Source: Siderastrea radians (lineage: Eukaryota; Cnidaria; Anthozoa; Scleractinia; Rhizangiidae). From it: DNA of 64,000 bases. The position numbers and the translations under genes are program-made. The stretch lies in the NCBI GenBank assembly GCA_964017195.1, contig OZ024897.1:8817951-8881950 (forward strand), read 5' to 3'. Below are positions 10,783 through 22,710 of the stretch, one piece after another (the stretch's first letter is position 1; each line of letters begins with the position of its first letter). The notes beneath the pieces were generated by a model, which saw nothing but the letters and a program-made list of their open reading frames with translations, did no database searches and was not told the DNA's origin.

Positions 10783-12299
10783 ATGGAAGAACAAGCTCCT
10801 ATTGCAGCTCCTGCAGCGGTTCTTGCAGTGCTACAAGGTGTAGAAGATGAACTAGCACCGAATCCACCGGCACCGAATGCACCGGCACCGAACGCTCCAG
10901 CGGCAGATGGACAAGTCGCTGAGGTATTTATTTCTTGTTTGCTTAAACTTTTGTCGCTAGTTCGCGAAGCTTATACTAGGGGTTTGGTCGCCTGGTCGGG
11001 TTTTCTGTAGTAATGTCGTTTTCCCTTGTTTTGCGTTCCTTGGTATTGCGGTGAATTTAATTCTAGTTACGGGTTCCCAAGTTTGTTTTATATTATTGCC
11101 TCGTTGGTCTTTCTATAGTTTTATCCCTTCATTTTGTTTTGCTTTGCTGGTTTCTAAATTTTTTTTTTTATTACTGTGTTTATGTTGCAACGGGTAGTTT
11201 ATACCGTATGGCTTCGCTGGATAGAACATCGGGTTTAATATTTGCTGTAGTCGCGTCTGTGAAAGCACTGAATTGTTATTGTCTGTTACGAAACTTGCCG
11301 TGATCGAGGCAGTATATATACATCACATTAGAATGCAGGCCCGTGATTGTGGCTGCTTGAAAATGATACGCTGGCCCGTGATCGAGGCAGCATGAGAAAA
11401 TGGGAAATCTGGCCCGTGATCGAGGCGGTAAAAAAAAAAAAAAAAGAAATGATAACGCAGGCCCGTGATCGTGGCTGCTTGAGGAAATGATAAAACTGGC
11501 CCGTGATCGTGGCAGTATAAAATGATAACGCAGACCCGTGATCGTGGCTGCTTGAGAAATTGATAGAACTGGCCCGTGATCGTGGCAGTATGGAAAAATG
11601 ATAACGCAGGCCCGTGATCGTGGCTGCTTGAGAAAATCATATAATGAGCCCGTGATCGAGGCAGCATGAGAGAATGATAACGTAGGCCCGTTATCGAGGC
11701 TGCTTGAGAGAGTGAATCGATATAATATGGGTTTATTGAGTCAGTTATAAGCTAACGTTCTGTGTTGGCTTTAGATCCCCAATATGGAGGATTTCGCGAG
11801 GAGAATTCAGAAGCTAGAACAATCGCAGCAAGCGACTGTTGATGGTATCATCGAAAAGATTATGCAGTTGGTGAAGTCAAAGGCTGTACCACTTAAGAAG
11901 GACCAGGTGTTCGAGCAGATTTTAAACCTGAAGGTTGTGGCTCTGGAAACCAAGCACCCTAAAGCCAACTACTACTCTACAGTGTTCCAAGCTTTACGTG
12001 AGAAGATGGGTGGTTCAGATGAGCAATTTAAAAGATATGTTTTGGCTCTTCTTGGAGACAAAGACCAAGAGAAGGTGCTTGATGCTATGACAAAGGTCGA
12101 CAAGGCCCTGAGGGTCCCATCCTTTTCGGCTACACCCACGTTCCGAGGTCGTGATCGTGGTAGATCTCTAGGCGGTCTTCAGTGCTTCTATTGTAAGGGT
12201 TATGGTCATTACCAGAGAAATTGTCAAATGCGCTGGAGAGATGAGGGAAAGCCACCACCAGCAAAGAGAGGGAGATGGTTCAGGGGGTCGCCAGTGTGA
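10783..12299 (+). CDS. Gag-like protein of the DIRS-type element, two exons
   Basis: Exon 1 is 10783-10923 (47 codons, MEEQAPIAAP to DGQVAE, with an Ala-Pro-Asn repeat). The intron 10924-11774 starts GTATTT and ends TTTAG. Exon 2 runs 11775-12299 (IPNMEDFARR to RGSPV). The phase is kept, so the joined frame gives about 221 residues. Exon 2 holds a helical region, an Arg-Gly-Asp-rich stretch and one CCHC zinc knuckle (CFYCKGYGHYQRNC), the nucleic-acid-binding motif of Gag proteins. Without splicing, exon 2 could start at the ATG at 11784. The intron is inferred from sites and frame only. Confidence 0.7.
11297..11703. repeat. Degenerate tandem array inside the gag intron, about 11 units
   Basis: The core CCCGTGATCG(T/A)GGC recurs about eleven times at 30-49 bp spacing. 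Two forms roughly alternate: one followed by TGCTTGAG and GATAACGCAGG, the other by AGTAT or AGCATGAG and a CTGG start. The reverse strand reads open for 114 codons, but that is a result of the repeat. A (A)15 run interrupts one unit near 11430-11444. Uneven spacing and lack of Cas genes rule out CRISPR. Confidence 0.85.
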
Positions 12300-12704
12300 T
12301 CGGACAGATTAAATCTGTGGTTTTAAGTTCAGTTGAACCATTTGCGTGTAATAAGAATAAAAATAAATGAATTACAAACAGTATAAAAATTGATTCGTGT
12401 GTACAAAGTTGATTTCCTTTGTTACTGTTATTTGGTATTTTTAGGGCATTTCTTAGTCTTTTATTTCATGGCATATGGGTACCACAACAAAATTTTAGTT
12501 TTATCTTCGATGAGGGTGAGCAACTCCCATGGGCTAGCCTTATTGCTGGGCAGTCTGTGGACGTTCCTTTCGGGGCGTGGGAAGTTACTCTCTCCTGATC
12601 GGGGACCTCATCTTTAGTGGTTAGATTCTCTTGGGAGGGATAATTTCGTTTGGGTTTTCAGTTTCCCATAAGTATTTTTCCCAATTATTTCGCAGATCCG
12701 CCAG
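12300..12704 (+). other. Spacer between gag and RT frames, possible intron
   Basis: No long frame is present. A pyrimidine-rich tract ending ATTTCGCAG lies at about 12671-12694, immediately before ATCCGCCAGG, and would be a good 3' splice site feeding the RT frame. A matching donor was not identified with confidence, so whether RT is made from a spliced RNA is open. Confidence 0.4.
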
Positions 12705-14968
12705 GTGAAGCGGAGAAGGATCTGCGAGGGCTTTGAAATTCCTGCCTGGGAAAACATAGATGAGGAATTTGATCATAAATTATCCTGTTGTCAGCCTCCC
12801 AATCAGAACTTATTTTCGACTACTATAGATGGGGTCCTCGTTCAGGAGGGAGTTACAGAGATTCCCACTATAAAGGACGTTCTAGTTTCCGAAGAGGTGC
12901 CTGATTTATCTCTGTTGCGATTTCGTGACCCCGATCATTTTGTGGCTGGCGGCGTTCACAAAGACCCGTCCGCCTGGCAGAAGATTTTGATTAACCATCC
13001 GAAGGGTGACCAAATACTTTATTGGATCTCGAGCAAAGTAGACGTGCATGATTTTGTGAATCACTATTCGGGTACTTTTAAGGGTGAATCATACGACTCT
13101 GATTTTCCTCCGCCTAAATATTTCCGGAATCATGCATTGTGTAAGAAGTTTTCTACCTTCATTTCGGATGCGATTCTCAAACGTGTGGCGATGGGTTCCG
13201 TCAGGGTTTGGGGAAAAGTTGATCTGGACGAACCACCGTACCTAGTTCTTCCGCTCACGGTAGAGCCATCCAAGCCGAGATTATGTTTGGACGCCAGGTT
13301 CCTCAATCTGTGGATGAAGGATTGTCCTTTTTCACTTGATAAATTAGTGGATGTGAAGCGCTATATCTACAAAGATTCGTATTTTACGAAATGTGATGAT
13401 AAGTCAGGATACGATCACGTCCACTTGCAGGAGTCCTCACAGGTGTTGTTCGGTTTTGAATGGGGTGGATGGTGGTTTGTCTCCACAACTTTGCCATTTG
13501 GATGGAAAGAGTCTCCATATATTTACCATACTATGGGATTGGCTGCATCCAGCTATTTAAGGTCATGTGGAGTTCCTTGTTCATTGTACATTGATGATCG
13601 ACTTAACGGTGAGGTTTTTGCTCCAACTGGCCCTTGGTCTTTATCTCCTTCAGCTCGCACGGAAAAGTTCAGGCTGGAGGCAGCGAAAGTAGCCATATTC
13701 ATTGTTGCATCATTGTTAATTCAATTAGGGTACACAATTGGCATTCAGAAGTCCGTCTTGTATCCGGCTAAGCGTATAGAGTATCTCGGTCATGTGGTGG
13801 ACTCTTCAAAGCAAGCTTTCGAACTTCCCCGGAGTAAAGTCGTTGCGTTCGCTACCTTAAGAGAAGAAATCCTGGCTTGCAAAAAAAAACGGTGAATGTC
13901 CGCACTCTTCAACGATTCCAGGGGAAATGTGTTTCATTTTCCTTAGCAGTACCTGAGGCTAAGTTGTTTATAAGAAATATAAGTTCAGCTATTGCTTCAT
14001 CTCCTGGAAATGGACAAGTTAAGATGACTGATTCTCTTCGGGAGGAAATTTGCCATTGGCGTTTTCTCGACTCCTGGAAAGGCCACGTTCCTTGGCGTGA
14101 AGAGAGGCATGTTCGTTTATCGTTATCCACGGATGCCTCGGGATACGGTTGGGGATGCGTCATGCATTCAACGTCAGGTGATCAATCCTTTAGGGATCAT
14201 TGGAATCCACAGCAGATTGGATTAAACATCTCTACCAAGGAAATGCTTGCTATCTCGAACGCAATAAAAGCCACTCCGGAGCATGTGCGGGACTGTCGGG
14301 TAGATGTACAGGTTGACAGTCAAGTAGCAATTGAAACGTATAATGGCCAAGGAAGTAAAAACTCTCCTCAATTGACGGCAGCCACAAAGGAACTCTATTT
14401 CACTGTTGTTAACCGAAATCTGCAGTTAGAACTGTCTCATATCGCGTCAGATCGAAATGAGGCCGACGGCCCGTCGAGATGCCTTTCTGCGTTGGATTCA
14501 ACACTTTCTCCAAGAGTGTGGGAGTTAATTGAACGTACATTTGGTGGTCTCTGTGGTCATACATTCGATTTGATGGCGTTGGATTCTAACGCACAGTTAT
14601 CCAAAGGAGGAACCCCTTTGCCGCATTTCACCCCGTGTCCTAGTCCTCAGTCTAAGGGTGTGAACTTCTTCGCTCAGGACATTAATCATATCGGACCTGC
14701 TATGGCCAACCCGTACATTTTCCTACCATTTGGGTTGGTTCCTGCCGTACTAAGGTTCCTTACTCAATTTCGAATTCCATTCACAATTGTGGTTCCTGAA
14801 CTTTACCCGCGACCATTCTGGTGGCCAATTTTGACAGGTCTTTCTCGGAAAGCAATTTGTCTAGGTTCAGAGGGTGATTGGGATGTCCTTAGATACCCGT
14901 CCAGGTCCGGGTACAAACCACGGGTTTGTCCTTTCAAGCTTTGGGCTTTTAGAGTTTCGAAATTCTAA
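12705..14968 (+). pseudogene. RT / RNase H / methyltransferase-like protein of the DIRS-type element, one frameshift
   Basis: Frame 1 (12705-13895) has the DIRS-type RT: VEPSKPRLCLDARFLN, a KCDDKSGYDH segment, TLPFGWKESPYIYHT and the YIDD catalytic box. The frame shifts at an A9 run (13880-13888) and continues to 14968 with RNase H: STDASGYGWG, STKEMLAI, DSQVAIETY and ADGPSR. After RNase H, FDLMALDSNAQ, a GVNFFAQDI segment and FTIVVPELYPRPFWWP look like the Dam-like methyltransferase region that DIRS1 and PAT elements carry. It is one long protein apart from the A9 slip, which could be a recent indel, a sequencing error or ribosomal frameshifting. Confidence 0.85.
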
Positions 14969-15063
14969 CCAACTAAAGTATGGTTCAAATCAACGAAGTT
15001 GTCCATATAGTCTTGAACATTGTTCGTTTTCTTTGACTTCAGTCTCTACCGAGAATTCCCAAG

Positions 15064-15780
15064 TTGTTCCAGCCATCGGTGGCTTGCCCACCTTGCCAGT
15101 ACCCAAATGATGAAGGGTTTCGCTTTTGCCAGAGTTGTGGTTACAACAGGAAGACAGTTGTATTGGACAAGGATGATGCCTTGAAACTTAAACATAAGGT
15201 GGATGAAGAACAGATTGCAGCGCGAGTTAAAGAGTTGATTCAAACACGTAACACTACTCGATATGCGAAGCAGAAGACAGCCTTGGAGATGGAGTTTTCT
15301 CGGTTCCTGTTATCTTTATCGTGTCAGAAAACTTTAAGTTCAGCTTTACCGTGTGATGTCGTGGCGTTTCTAGTGTGGAAGGATCAGGATGGAAGAACTT
15401 TGGTTCATAATCCAAGTTGTGAGTTTGTTTTACAGCGTAAGCGAAGTCAATGTGCTTGTCCCAAACGGCTTGCGTTTGGTACGGTAGACTCCTTAATAGG
15501 AAAACTTAGAGCAATTTTTATCCAGCACGGTAGGGGAGCAGAATGGCATTCTGTATTAGGTGTAGGTAACCCTGCTTCTTCTAGGTCAGTGAAGGATTAT
15601 TTGGCTAATGTTCATGAGGAGCAGTTGAGAGCACGAATTACCCCGCGCCAAGCAGATCCGGTTCTGCTTTCAGATGTTGAGATCCTTTCACGGCATATTC
15701 AGTCAAAATTAAGAAATCCTACTTTAGATCCTATGCACAGTCATGTAAATATGTATATTCCGCCGAGATTAGGTCATTAA
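15064..15780 (+). pseudogene. Tyrosine-recombinase-like ORF, N-terminal part only
   Basis: The frame of 238 codons begins with a Cys-x2-Cys / Cys-x2-Cys zinc ribbon (CPPCQYPND, FCQSCGYNR). A helical region like the core-binding domain of DIRS recombinases follows (FSRFLLSLS, GTVDSLIGKLRAIF). The Arg-His-x-x-Arg and catalytic Tyr part should follow NPTLDP. Instead the frame runs straight into the right direct repeat at 15729 and stops. I infer an internal deletion that removed the catalytic domain. The function would be cutting and joining of the circular DNA intermediate. Confidence 0.65.
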
Positions 15781-15918
15781 TCACCTTCAGCACGTGCAGA
15801 GCAATGTGTTGCAATAGGACTTGTTGCTTATTGGTCGCTGGGTAATATAAAGGGAAAAGGACGCTCATAACCTGTGGTTAGTTAATTCAAACCGACGAAG
15901 AGGGAACTTTAGTTGGCG
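15729..15918 (+). repeat. Right direct repeat of DIRS-type element (A2)
   Basis: This is nearly identical to 10552-10741. Its first 52 bases are read as the C-terminus of the truncated recombinase frame. After it come CCCACCCACCCACCC and the inverted match to the 10757-10772 segment. Confidence 0.85.
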
Positions 15919-15963
15919 CCCACCCACCCACCCAGTTCAAGCCGGGGTTGATGCCATCTCCGG

Positions 15964-16059
15964 TATGGGAAGGTGTTCCGGGAACTTGCGGTTGATTAAG
16001 TGAAATACAAGTAACCTGTCTGTCCTGAGCTCCTTAGTTCCCGGAACCCTTTTCCCATA
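15964..16059. repeat. Hairpin at the right end of the DIRS-type element
   Basis: TATGGGAAGGTGTTCCGGGAACT at 15964-15986 pairs with its near-complement at 16036-16059, with about 49 bases between. It lies in the terminal region after the right direct repeat and may be part of the replication structure. Confidence 0.65.
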
Positions 16060-16389
16060 TTCATGCCACTTCGTATCGGATTAGTTCCGGTCGGAGTTGT
16101 GCTTCCATATCTCATTAATGACAATAACCAAGGCGGAATAATACACTAATCACTGAGTCCCCATATCGGCTAGCTTTTGTCTGGTGTTCCGTTGGGTTCC
16201 GTGCTGTTCTCGGCTGTCGCGGGACGATCCGGACACCGGTGTTTTCTGTCGGGTTTTAGTAGACCACGAGCAGTCTATCTGGCTGCGCCCGGAAAAGTAC
16301 GACGAGCAACCCCCGTTCTTATGATAGCGTCTTCTGAAATTTGGTACCTCTCAGGTGTAAGTTGGAATGGTACCACTCCCACAACAAAA

Positions 16390-17985
16390 TATTCTTAAGT
16401 GCCTTTTCAAAATGCCCACTGCGCAAGGTGGATGTAGCTCAAACGGTGGATGTAGTTAGCAAACTGTTGACTAAAGTAAACGAAAGGAAAGCCGCAGGCC
16501 TAGATAATATTCTAAATAAACTTCGAAAAATGACTGGTAATATAGTCGCACCATCACTCACACAAATATTTACAAAGTCGATTAGCACTGGTATCTTTCC
16601 AACTGAGTGGAAATTGGCTAGAGTGGCTCCTGTATTCTAATCAGGAGGGGAGAAAGGGACGACCCAAACAGCTATCGACCAATATCTCCTATTCCGACAG
16701 TTGCAAAAATTTTCGAAAAAATTATATACGACCAGCTTTGCGAGTATCTTAATAACAACAACTTACTAACCCCCTGTCAATCTGGTTTCCAATCACTACA
16801 CAGTACACTTACTGCGTTGATCGAGGCCACAAATCGTTGGTCGGTCAAAATCGACAATGGCCTTGTTAATGGTGTAATGGTGTAATTGATCTCAAAAAAG
16901 CCTCTGCCTTGACCACAGTGTTCTTATGCGGAAGCTTTACAAATACGGTGTTGACAGGAGTAGTCTCAAATGGTTAGAATCATATCTTTCCGACCGAAGC
17001 CAAAAATGTAGTATAAATGGCTTTTTGTGAAATACTGCCCCAGTTTCCTGTGGCATCCCACAGGATAGCAATCTTGGACCACTTCTATTCGTAGTCTATA
17101 TTAATGATCTGCCCAATTGCCTCAGTTTAGCCTTTCCAAGAATGTTCGCCGACGACACAAATATAACCTTCGCTGCCAGTACAATGGCTGACCTTGAAAA
17201 TGTAAATTCAGAGCTAAGAAATCTTAACCGCTGGCTTATAACTAACAGGCCCCGGTAACAGGCTAAGCCTTAACGTTGCCAAGACTGAATTCATGGTAAT
17301 TGGGTCAAATCAACGAATACATGCCCTTTCAAATAATCAGATTAATATCGAAATTCGGCAAATCCAAAAAAGAGTTGATGAAGCCAAATCACTGCGCTTG
17401 TTAATCGACGAACGCCTTACATGAACAAGACATATAGACGAAAAAAGTAAGAAGATAACTTCAGCCATAGGTGCCCTTAAACGTACAAGACCATTCATCT
17501 CCGAAAGCACCGCTCTCCAAAGTCTACCAAGCGTTAATTTTACCCCACTTTGACTATTGTAGCTCCGTTTGGGTTGAACTCAACGTTACCTAGAGCGATA
17601 AACTCCAAAAACTCCAAAATAGTGCTGCCAGGCACGCTGAAAGGAGCTGAAGGCGATGTCAATGTTTAAAACAATTAGAGGTCTTTCTCCGGCGTACTTG
17701 CAAAATATAGTTTAAGAGATTCCGAGTTTAAACTAGACCTGCCCAAGCCACGCACGAACTGCCTTAAGTGAGCTTTGGCTACAGCGCGGTGCTATTATGG
17801 AACAGCCTACCCGTCAATTTACGGAAATTAGACTCTCTTGGGCACTTTAAAGGGAAAGTGACCGATTTTACAACAATTGTTAGTCAGGCTCCCACACGGC
17901 AATCTTGTAAAACATTATTGTTATTATTTTAACTTGTAAATACTGAAGATTTTACCGTGGATAAATATATAAAGCATGTATGTAA
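16390..17985 (+). mobile_element. Second LINE fragment (CR1/Jockey-like RT), heavily decayed
   Basis: In shifting frames one reads KAAGLDNI, NSYRPISPIPTVAKIFEK, a QSGF segment, SCGIPQDSNLGPLLF, INDLPN, the FADDTN catalytic box and KTEFMVIGS, then a C-terminal tail to the repeat end near TATATAAAGC (17966-17975). At least several frameshifts and stops occur, for example at 16638, 17029 and 17423. The endonuclease domain is missing, so it is 5'-truncated as is usual for LINE copies. The clade (CR1/Jockey-type rather than L1) is a judgement from motif wording only. Confidence 0.8.
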
Positions 17986-20705
17986 GTACGTAAAACTGCC
18001 AACAAAAGTCTGTTGTCACTTATTACAAAAACTTACATCGAAAGAACAGAAGCAAGTCTTGGCCGCAGCTGAACCGAGAGGAATGACTTAAGCATGACTT
18101 TATCGATCATATGACCGATGTTAATAGTAGTAGGGGGGTATACCCTTACTGCAATTATTTTCCCCCGATGACCCAGGACCACTCATGCGTATTACATTAT
18201 ATTAAATAAGGCGGGAAAAGGCATAAATTTTCTATTGGCAAGCAAATATTTCACTTCATTAAATAAGACTCCTCCACCCATCCCCGCCCCTCCGGTCAGT
18301 CTCGTCGTTACAAGTTTTCGAGCGCAAAAATGTTTGCTTGCAACTGTAGCGCTAACCCACCGGGGCTGCTTACCATTTACCTGAAAAATTTGGTTGGGCT
18401 GACCGGATGCATAATGGTAAGGAAGTTACCGTTTTGTGCGGAATAGAACTTGCCATTTACCAAACTGACGAGCGCGAATTTCCCGCCACTTTTCTTCAGC
18501 GGAAGACTGAATTCGAGAAAAACAGGGTATGGTAAGGTAATTTTCAGTCGGCTCGTTCTAACGGGAAAAAAGAGGAATACCTCAGAAGGAAGTCCAAATT
18601 CCTGGAGTTTTCGGAAATTTTAGTTAAACAGCAAGCACCCCGGATGTATCCTGTATTCCTTTTACCCACCCTCTTCTTTCCCCTCCCTCTTCTCCAGCTC
18701 CTCTCACCCCTCCACATCCCTGCCCAGTCTTCGTCCGATTTTGAGATAGAAGCAGTTCGGCAAATGGAAGAACTCCAAAACGTTATGATTAATCATAAAT
18801 CCTCTAATTATAGATCCCAGCTTAAAAACAAGTTAGTGGAAGGGGACAGGGAGTGGGAACCCGGAAGAAAGAAGGCGTCAGACCCGGGCATTAGCCCGGG
18901 GGTAAAACAGCCTTTATAAGCTCGTCGAGAATTGAAGCCGAGAGAGACAGAATGACGTTGTGCAATATATCGGAGAAAACCGTGAAAAAAATGGTGGGAG
19001 ATTCGAAGGAAGTAGGTGGAATCAGGAGAAGACGTTCTGGAAGTAGGAGATACACACCCCTTCCGGCTCTCCCCGTAAATGATAACAGAGGTCTCATATA
19101 CCTCCTACATCCTCGCAAAGTAACCTTTAATTTAAATATTAACATTCTAGAATATCAGGTCAATAGTGATAGGATTTGGTATTGAATAGTGAACTATAAT
19201 GTAAATACCCTGGATGAAAAAGTTGCACACAAAACTGATTGTAGTGTGCTATTTCCTATCTCTGTGTATTGCCAGGATCAATTTATACCTCAGTTACCAG
19301 CTCAAATTTACGAGTCGTCGACAGATAAGAGAATATAATGCAATAATAATCTCTTGTGACAGAATATAGCAACGTTCAAAAGCGGGCAAAGATCAGAAGA
19401 TAATTTCTATGACTTTGAACCCCTATCTGTCCACTCGAAGTGGTGTATAATTTGGCTATACAAAAGATGGCGTTGATAGGAACGTTCCGAAAGAAAACTC
19501 GCATTCTTGCAGGTGTGTGGCGTCACGTGTAATTTTACACACCACAACCCACCCGCAGATGTACGTATACGTATTCTGGGATCCTACCTCGGGCATGGGA
19601 GAAAGAAGAAAATAGGAAATATCTACGCACAGCCGGATACCATGTCCGCGTTGAGTGTAAAAGAAATACACTTAAAACGGAAACACAGAAAAAAAATACT
19701 TTAACCGTATTAATGGCTTGGAAACATACCTTCGTTCCACTGACAGTGAACACCCTGAGCAATATGAAACTTGCAGTTTATTTTAGCAAATCATACACTT
19801 ATGGTAACCCCATCATCGGTGATGATATGCTGATGCCAATCATCTGTTTTTTAAATCAACTTTTTTAATGAAGAGCTAAGAACTCGATGTTTTGTTTGGC
19901 TCTAGAAATGGAAAATCGTGACCACCCGTAAGACAAGAGAATGACACATCATAAGTCTTTACCCGGGGTGCTGCTTCGATCAAAATACACCCGCCTGAAA
20001 CGGCCTGGTGAAATTAGGCTTTAAAAAATATACGGAATGACTGATCCTTACGGCAATTAAAGAAAGTCACAGAAGACGAAATAAATATTATAAGTAAAAA
20101 CATATATGCAACAAGAAATTACCGATTGTGCTTGTAAAAGTGACAATTTTTGCTGCTGGCAGTGCACGTTTCTTCTCAAAATTATGCTTTTAAAAATTAT
20201 TCTCATTTATGCTTGTGAGCAATCTTCTCGGCAGCCGGCCTACTAACAGAATCTTTTTTTCATCTTTGTCTCAAGCCGGCTACGCCCTAAGGGAGGTACG
20301 CGCCCAAGGGGTTCTCTGTGAATTTTGGGGTGTGGGTGTGCGCCTGGGACTCCGCGCGACCTTTGGCCTATGCCAGACCATGTTCACCCTAGACACCCTA
20401 GACTAGACGACAAAGGAGAAATATAAATGACTGTCAAAATGGCTTCTGCAGGGACTGATCAAACAAAGTGAAAAGACTTGAGTTACAATATTTCGACTGG
20501 CCAATAACACTGATATTTACGTGATTCTTTCAGGAAAGCACGTGAGGCTCACATTATTCACAAAGCGCTAGCTAAGACTCTTGAGCCTCTAGGCATCAGT
20601 AAACGTGATGAACTGTAATTTGTAACTATATATAGTACAAAACATTTTTATTTGTCAAACCATACCATGTCATATACGTAACTTTCGCTTATTGTTTTAT
20701 TCCAG
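17986..20705. other. No gene recognised, 2.7 kb
   Basis: Short open frames here (for example 18644-18919 on + and 18891-19145 on -) show no recognisable domain and no convincing splice context. Near 18371-18545 there are several forms of ACCATTTACC / GGTAA blocks suggesting a decayed inverted-repeat element. Nothing else is supported. Confidence 0.5.
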
Positions 20706-21125
20706 GTATACAGTCGAAGCTCTCGTAATCGACCACCTCGGGAATTCAGAAAAGTGCATGGTCGCAACTAGAGCTGGTCGCTTGCGAGAAAGGGCTCTCG
20801 TGAGCGACCACATGATAAAACAATAGAGAGTGGTCGCTTAGAAGAGCTTTTAGCGTAAAGCTTGGCCTAATAGTTCTTGTAGTAATAATGTTGAATAGGT
20901 TTTTATTGCCTATCACAGAAGAGGTCCGCGTAGGTACAAGTCAGAGAACCCAGTAGCACTTTTGTTATGTATAATTCTAAATTTGAACAAGAACTGAGTG
21001 CTTTTATTACAATTTTGACCGAGTTGTCGCTTACTAGAACTTAAAAACAAAGGAAAAAGCCCGCTGGTAATTCACAAAAGTGGTCGCGGTCGCTCACGGG
21101 AGTGGTCGCTTCCGAGAGCTTTTCA

Positions 21126-21262
21126 TTAGGGACGGACCATTATTTTTTTGGAGGGGGGGGGGGTATGAAAATTTTTTGAAGACAAACAATTTTTTCTGTG
21201 TTGTTGTCTGTGCAAACAATTTTTTCCGGCTGCATCTTCCTGCAAACAATTTTTTGTGTGTG

Positions 21263-21310
<48 letters not shown>

Positions 21311-22710
21311 AACTATTATTATTTTTACATTTATTTATATGCGGTTAACATTCATCAGGTAATCTTAGTAAAAATACTAATCTAAACATTACTGCTTAAA
21401 ACTGCTTTCCATGAATGCCATGTCTCTATGTCTCTAACTTATAAAAGTATAACTGCACCATGGCTTGTTTTGTTTCCTAAAAAGATTGAAAATCTCACAT
21501 CAAAGTATCCTGAAACATTAAAATGTGAACGTAATTGCAAGTAATAATATAGAACGGCACCAGCGGCCTTTTCTCCCCTGATCCTAGAGAGGATTGAGGA
21601 GCCAAATGAAACAGCGCTTGCTTACACTTGCGCTTTATTTTGTCGTTTATACAGACTGGATCCAATTTGCCTTCTTCATGCAAGTGGAAAACAGGAGGCT
21701 GCTTGCTGTTCAAGTGATGATTTATTAAACGTCATCATCAAACAAGCCTGGGACCCTGTTGCAAAGCCAGTGTGACTATTAGTGAATACATGCAACCCAG
21801 GAATTTAAGTTAATCTTTTCTCTTAGTTAGAGTTTCATTGCACTTTGAAGAGTTCTTGATTAGTAATGGTAACTGGACTAAGTGGAGCACAATTCAGGGA
21901 GTAATTGGGCGAGTTGCTTTAAATCAGCCGAGCGCGTAGCACAAGGACGATTTGAAATTACGAGCACGATTACCCCTGAATTGTACAATACGAAGTCCAG
22001 TTAATCCTATCTATAACAAAATGCGAGATTAGAAAACCTATGTGCCCTTCAGGGATATATTTTTAATTATCAGTTTTGCAAGCAGTGGAGAAAGAGCTAT
22101 AAAAAGAACCCATTTCAGTGCACCTGATTGATGCGTGCGCAACGTAGTTGTCCCATTACAGCTATCCAATTACAAAAAGTTCTTGTTACAGAAACGATTA
22201 ATACAATAACCTAACTTTAGCATTTAATGCTTGCAAGGTCCTCAGAAGAGATTACTTTTAATAAAGGGGTTAGTTACTGATTTTAAGAAACTGTGGTAAT
22301 TTGTTGGTGGAAAAGTAAAAAACCAAGTCAATTTGGTAAATTAGCCACCGGAAAGAAATGACAAAACTGATGTTTGAGTGTTAAATAGCTCATTTGTTCT
22401 AATGAATAGCTAACACTCAAAACGTCAACTTTTGAATTAGTTTGTGATGGCTTATTTACCATGTCAAACCAGTTGATGAATCCAGATATTGCAAATCATT
22501 TTGTTGCATTGTTATCTTGTATTTTAACAAATAGGACTACATTTACCGGTACTTATATAAATCAAACTATGTATCAACTAGTCTGCAAACTTTTTATTTT
22601 CTCCTTTTCATGTCTGCAAACAATTTATTTGGGCTTTTTGGATTTTGCAAACAATTTTTTTCAGGATTTTTCATCCCCCCCCCTCCAAAAAAATAATGGT
22701 CCGTCCCTAA
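21126..22710. mobile_element. Nested element with TTAGGGACGGACC ends
   Basis: The ends TTAGGGACGGACCATTATTT and its complement at 22690-22710 are nearly perfect, followed by G-rich runs. Subterminal TGCAAACAATTTTTT boxes are repeated in inverted orientation on both sides (three at the left, two or three at the right). Its target duplication is not clear. It sits wholly within the TA-flanked element, so it is the younger insertion. Superfamily unknown. Confidence 0.8.
21268..21308. repeat. (TTA)n microsatellite
   Basis: About 13 uninterrupted TTA units lie inside the nested element. Confidence 0.95.

Larger units (their letters stand above)
10552..16160 (+). mobile_element. DIRS-type (tyrosine-recombinase) retrotransposon, internally deleted
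   Basis: Two direct repeats of 190 bp (10552-10741 and 15729-15918, about three mismatches) bracket gag, RT/RNase H, a probable methyltransferase region and the N-terminal part of a recombinase-like protein. There is no LTR pair and no DDE integrase. Split direct repeats are described for the PAT and Ngaro branches of the DIRS order; the methyltransferase-like region points to a PAT/DIRS1 relative. After the right repeat, CAAGCCGGGGTTGATG is the near-complement of CATCAACCCCGGCTCG at 10757-10772, another trait of DIRS-type termini. The outer right boundary near 16160 is approximate. The recombinase catalytic domain is missing, so this copy is non-autonomous. Confidence 0.8.

Noticed and set aside
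11323..11667. 114-codon reverse-strand frame with ITG/HDHGP repeats
   Set aside because: It is simply a translation of the tandem array in the gag intron. The 11-unit repeat with uneven spacing is also not a CRISPR array.
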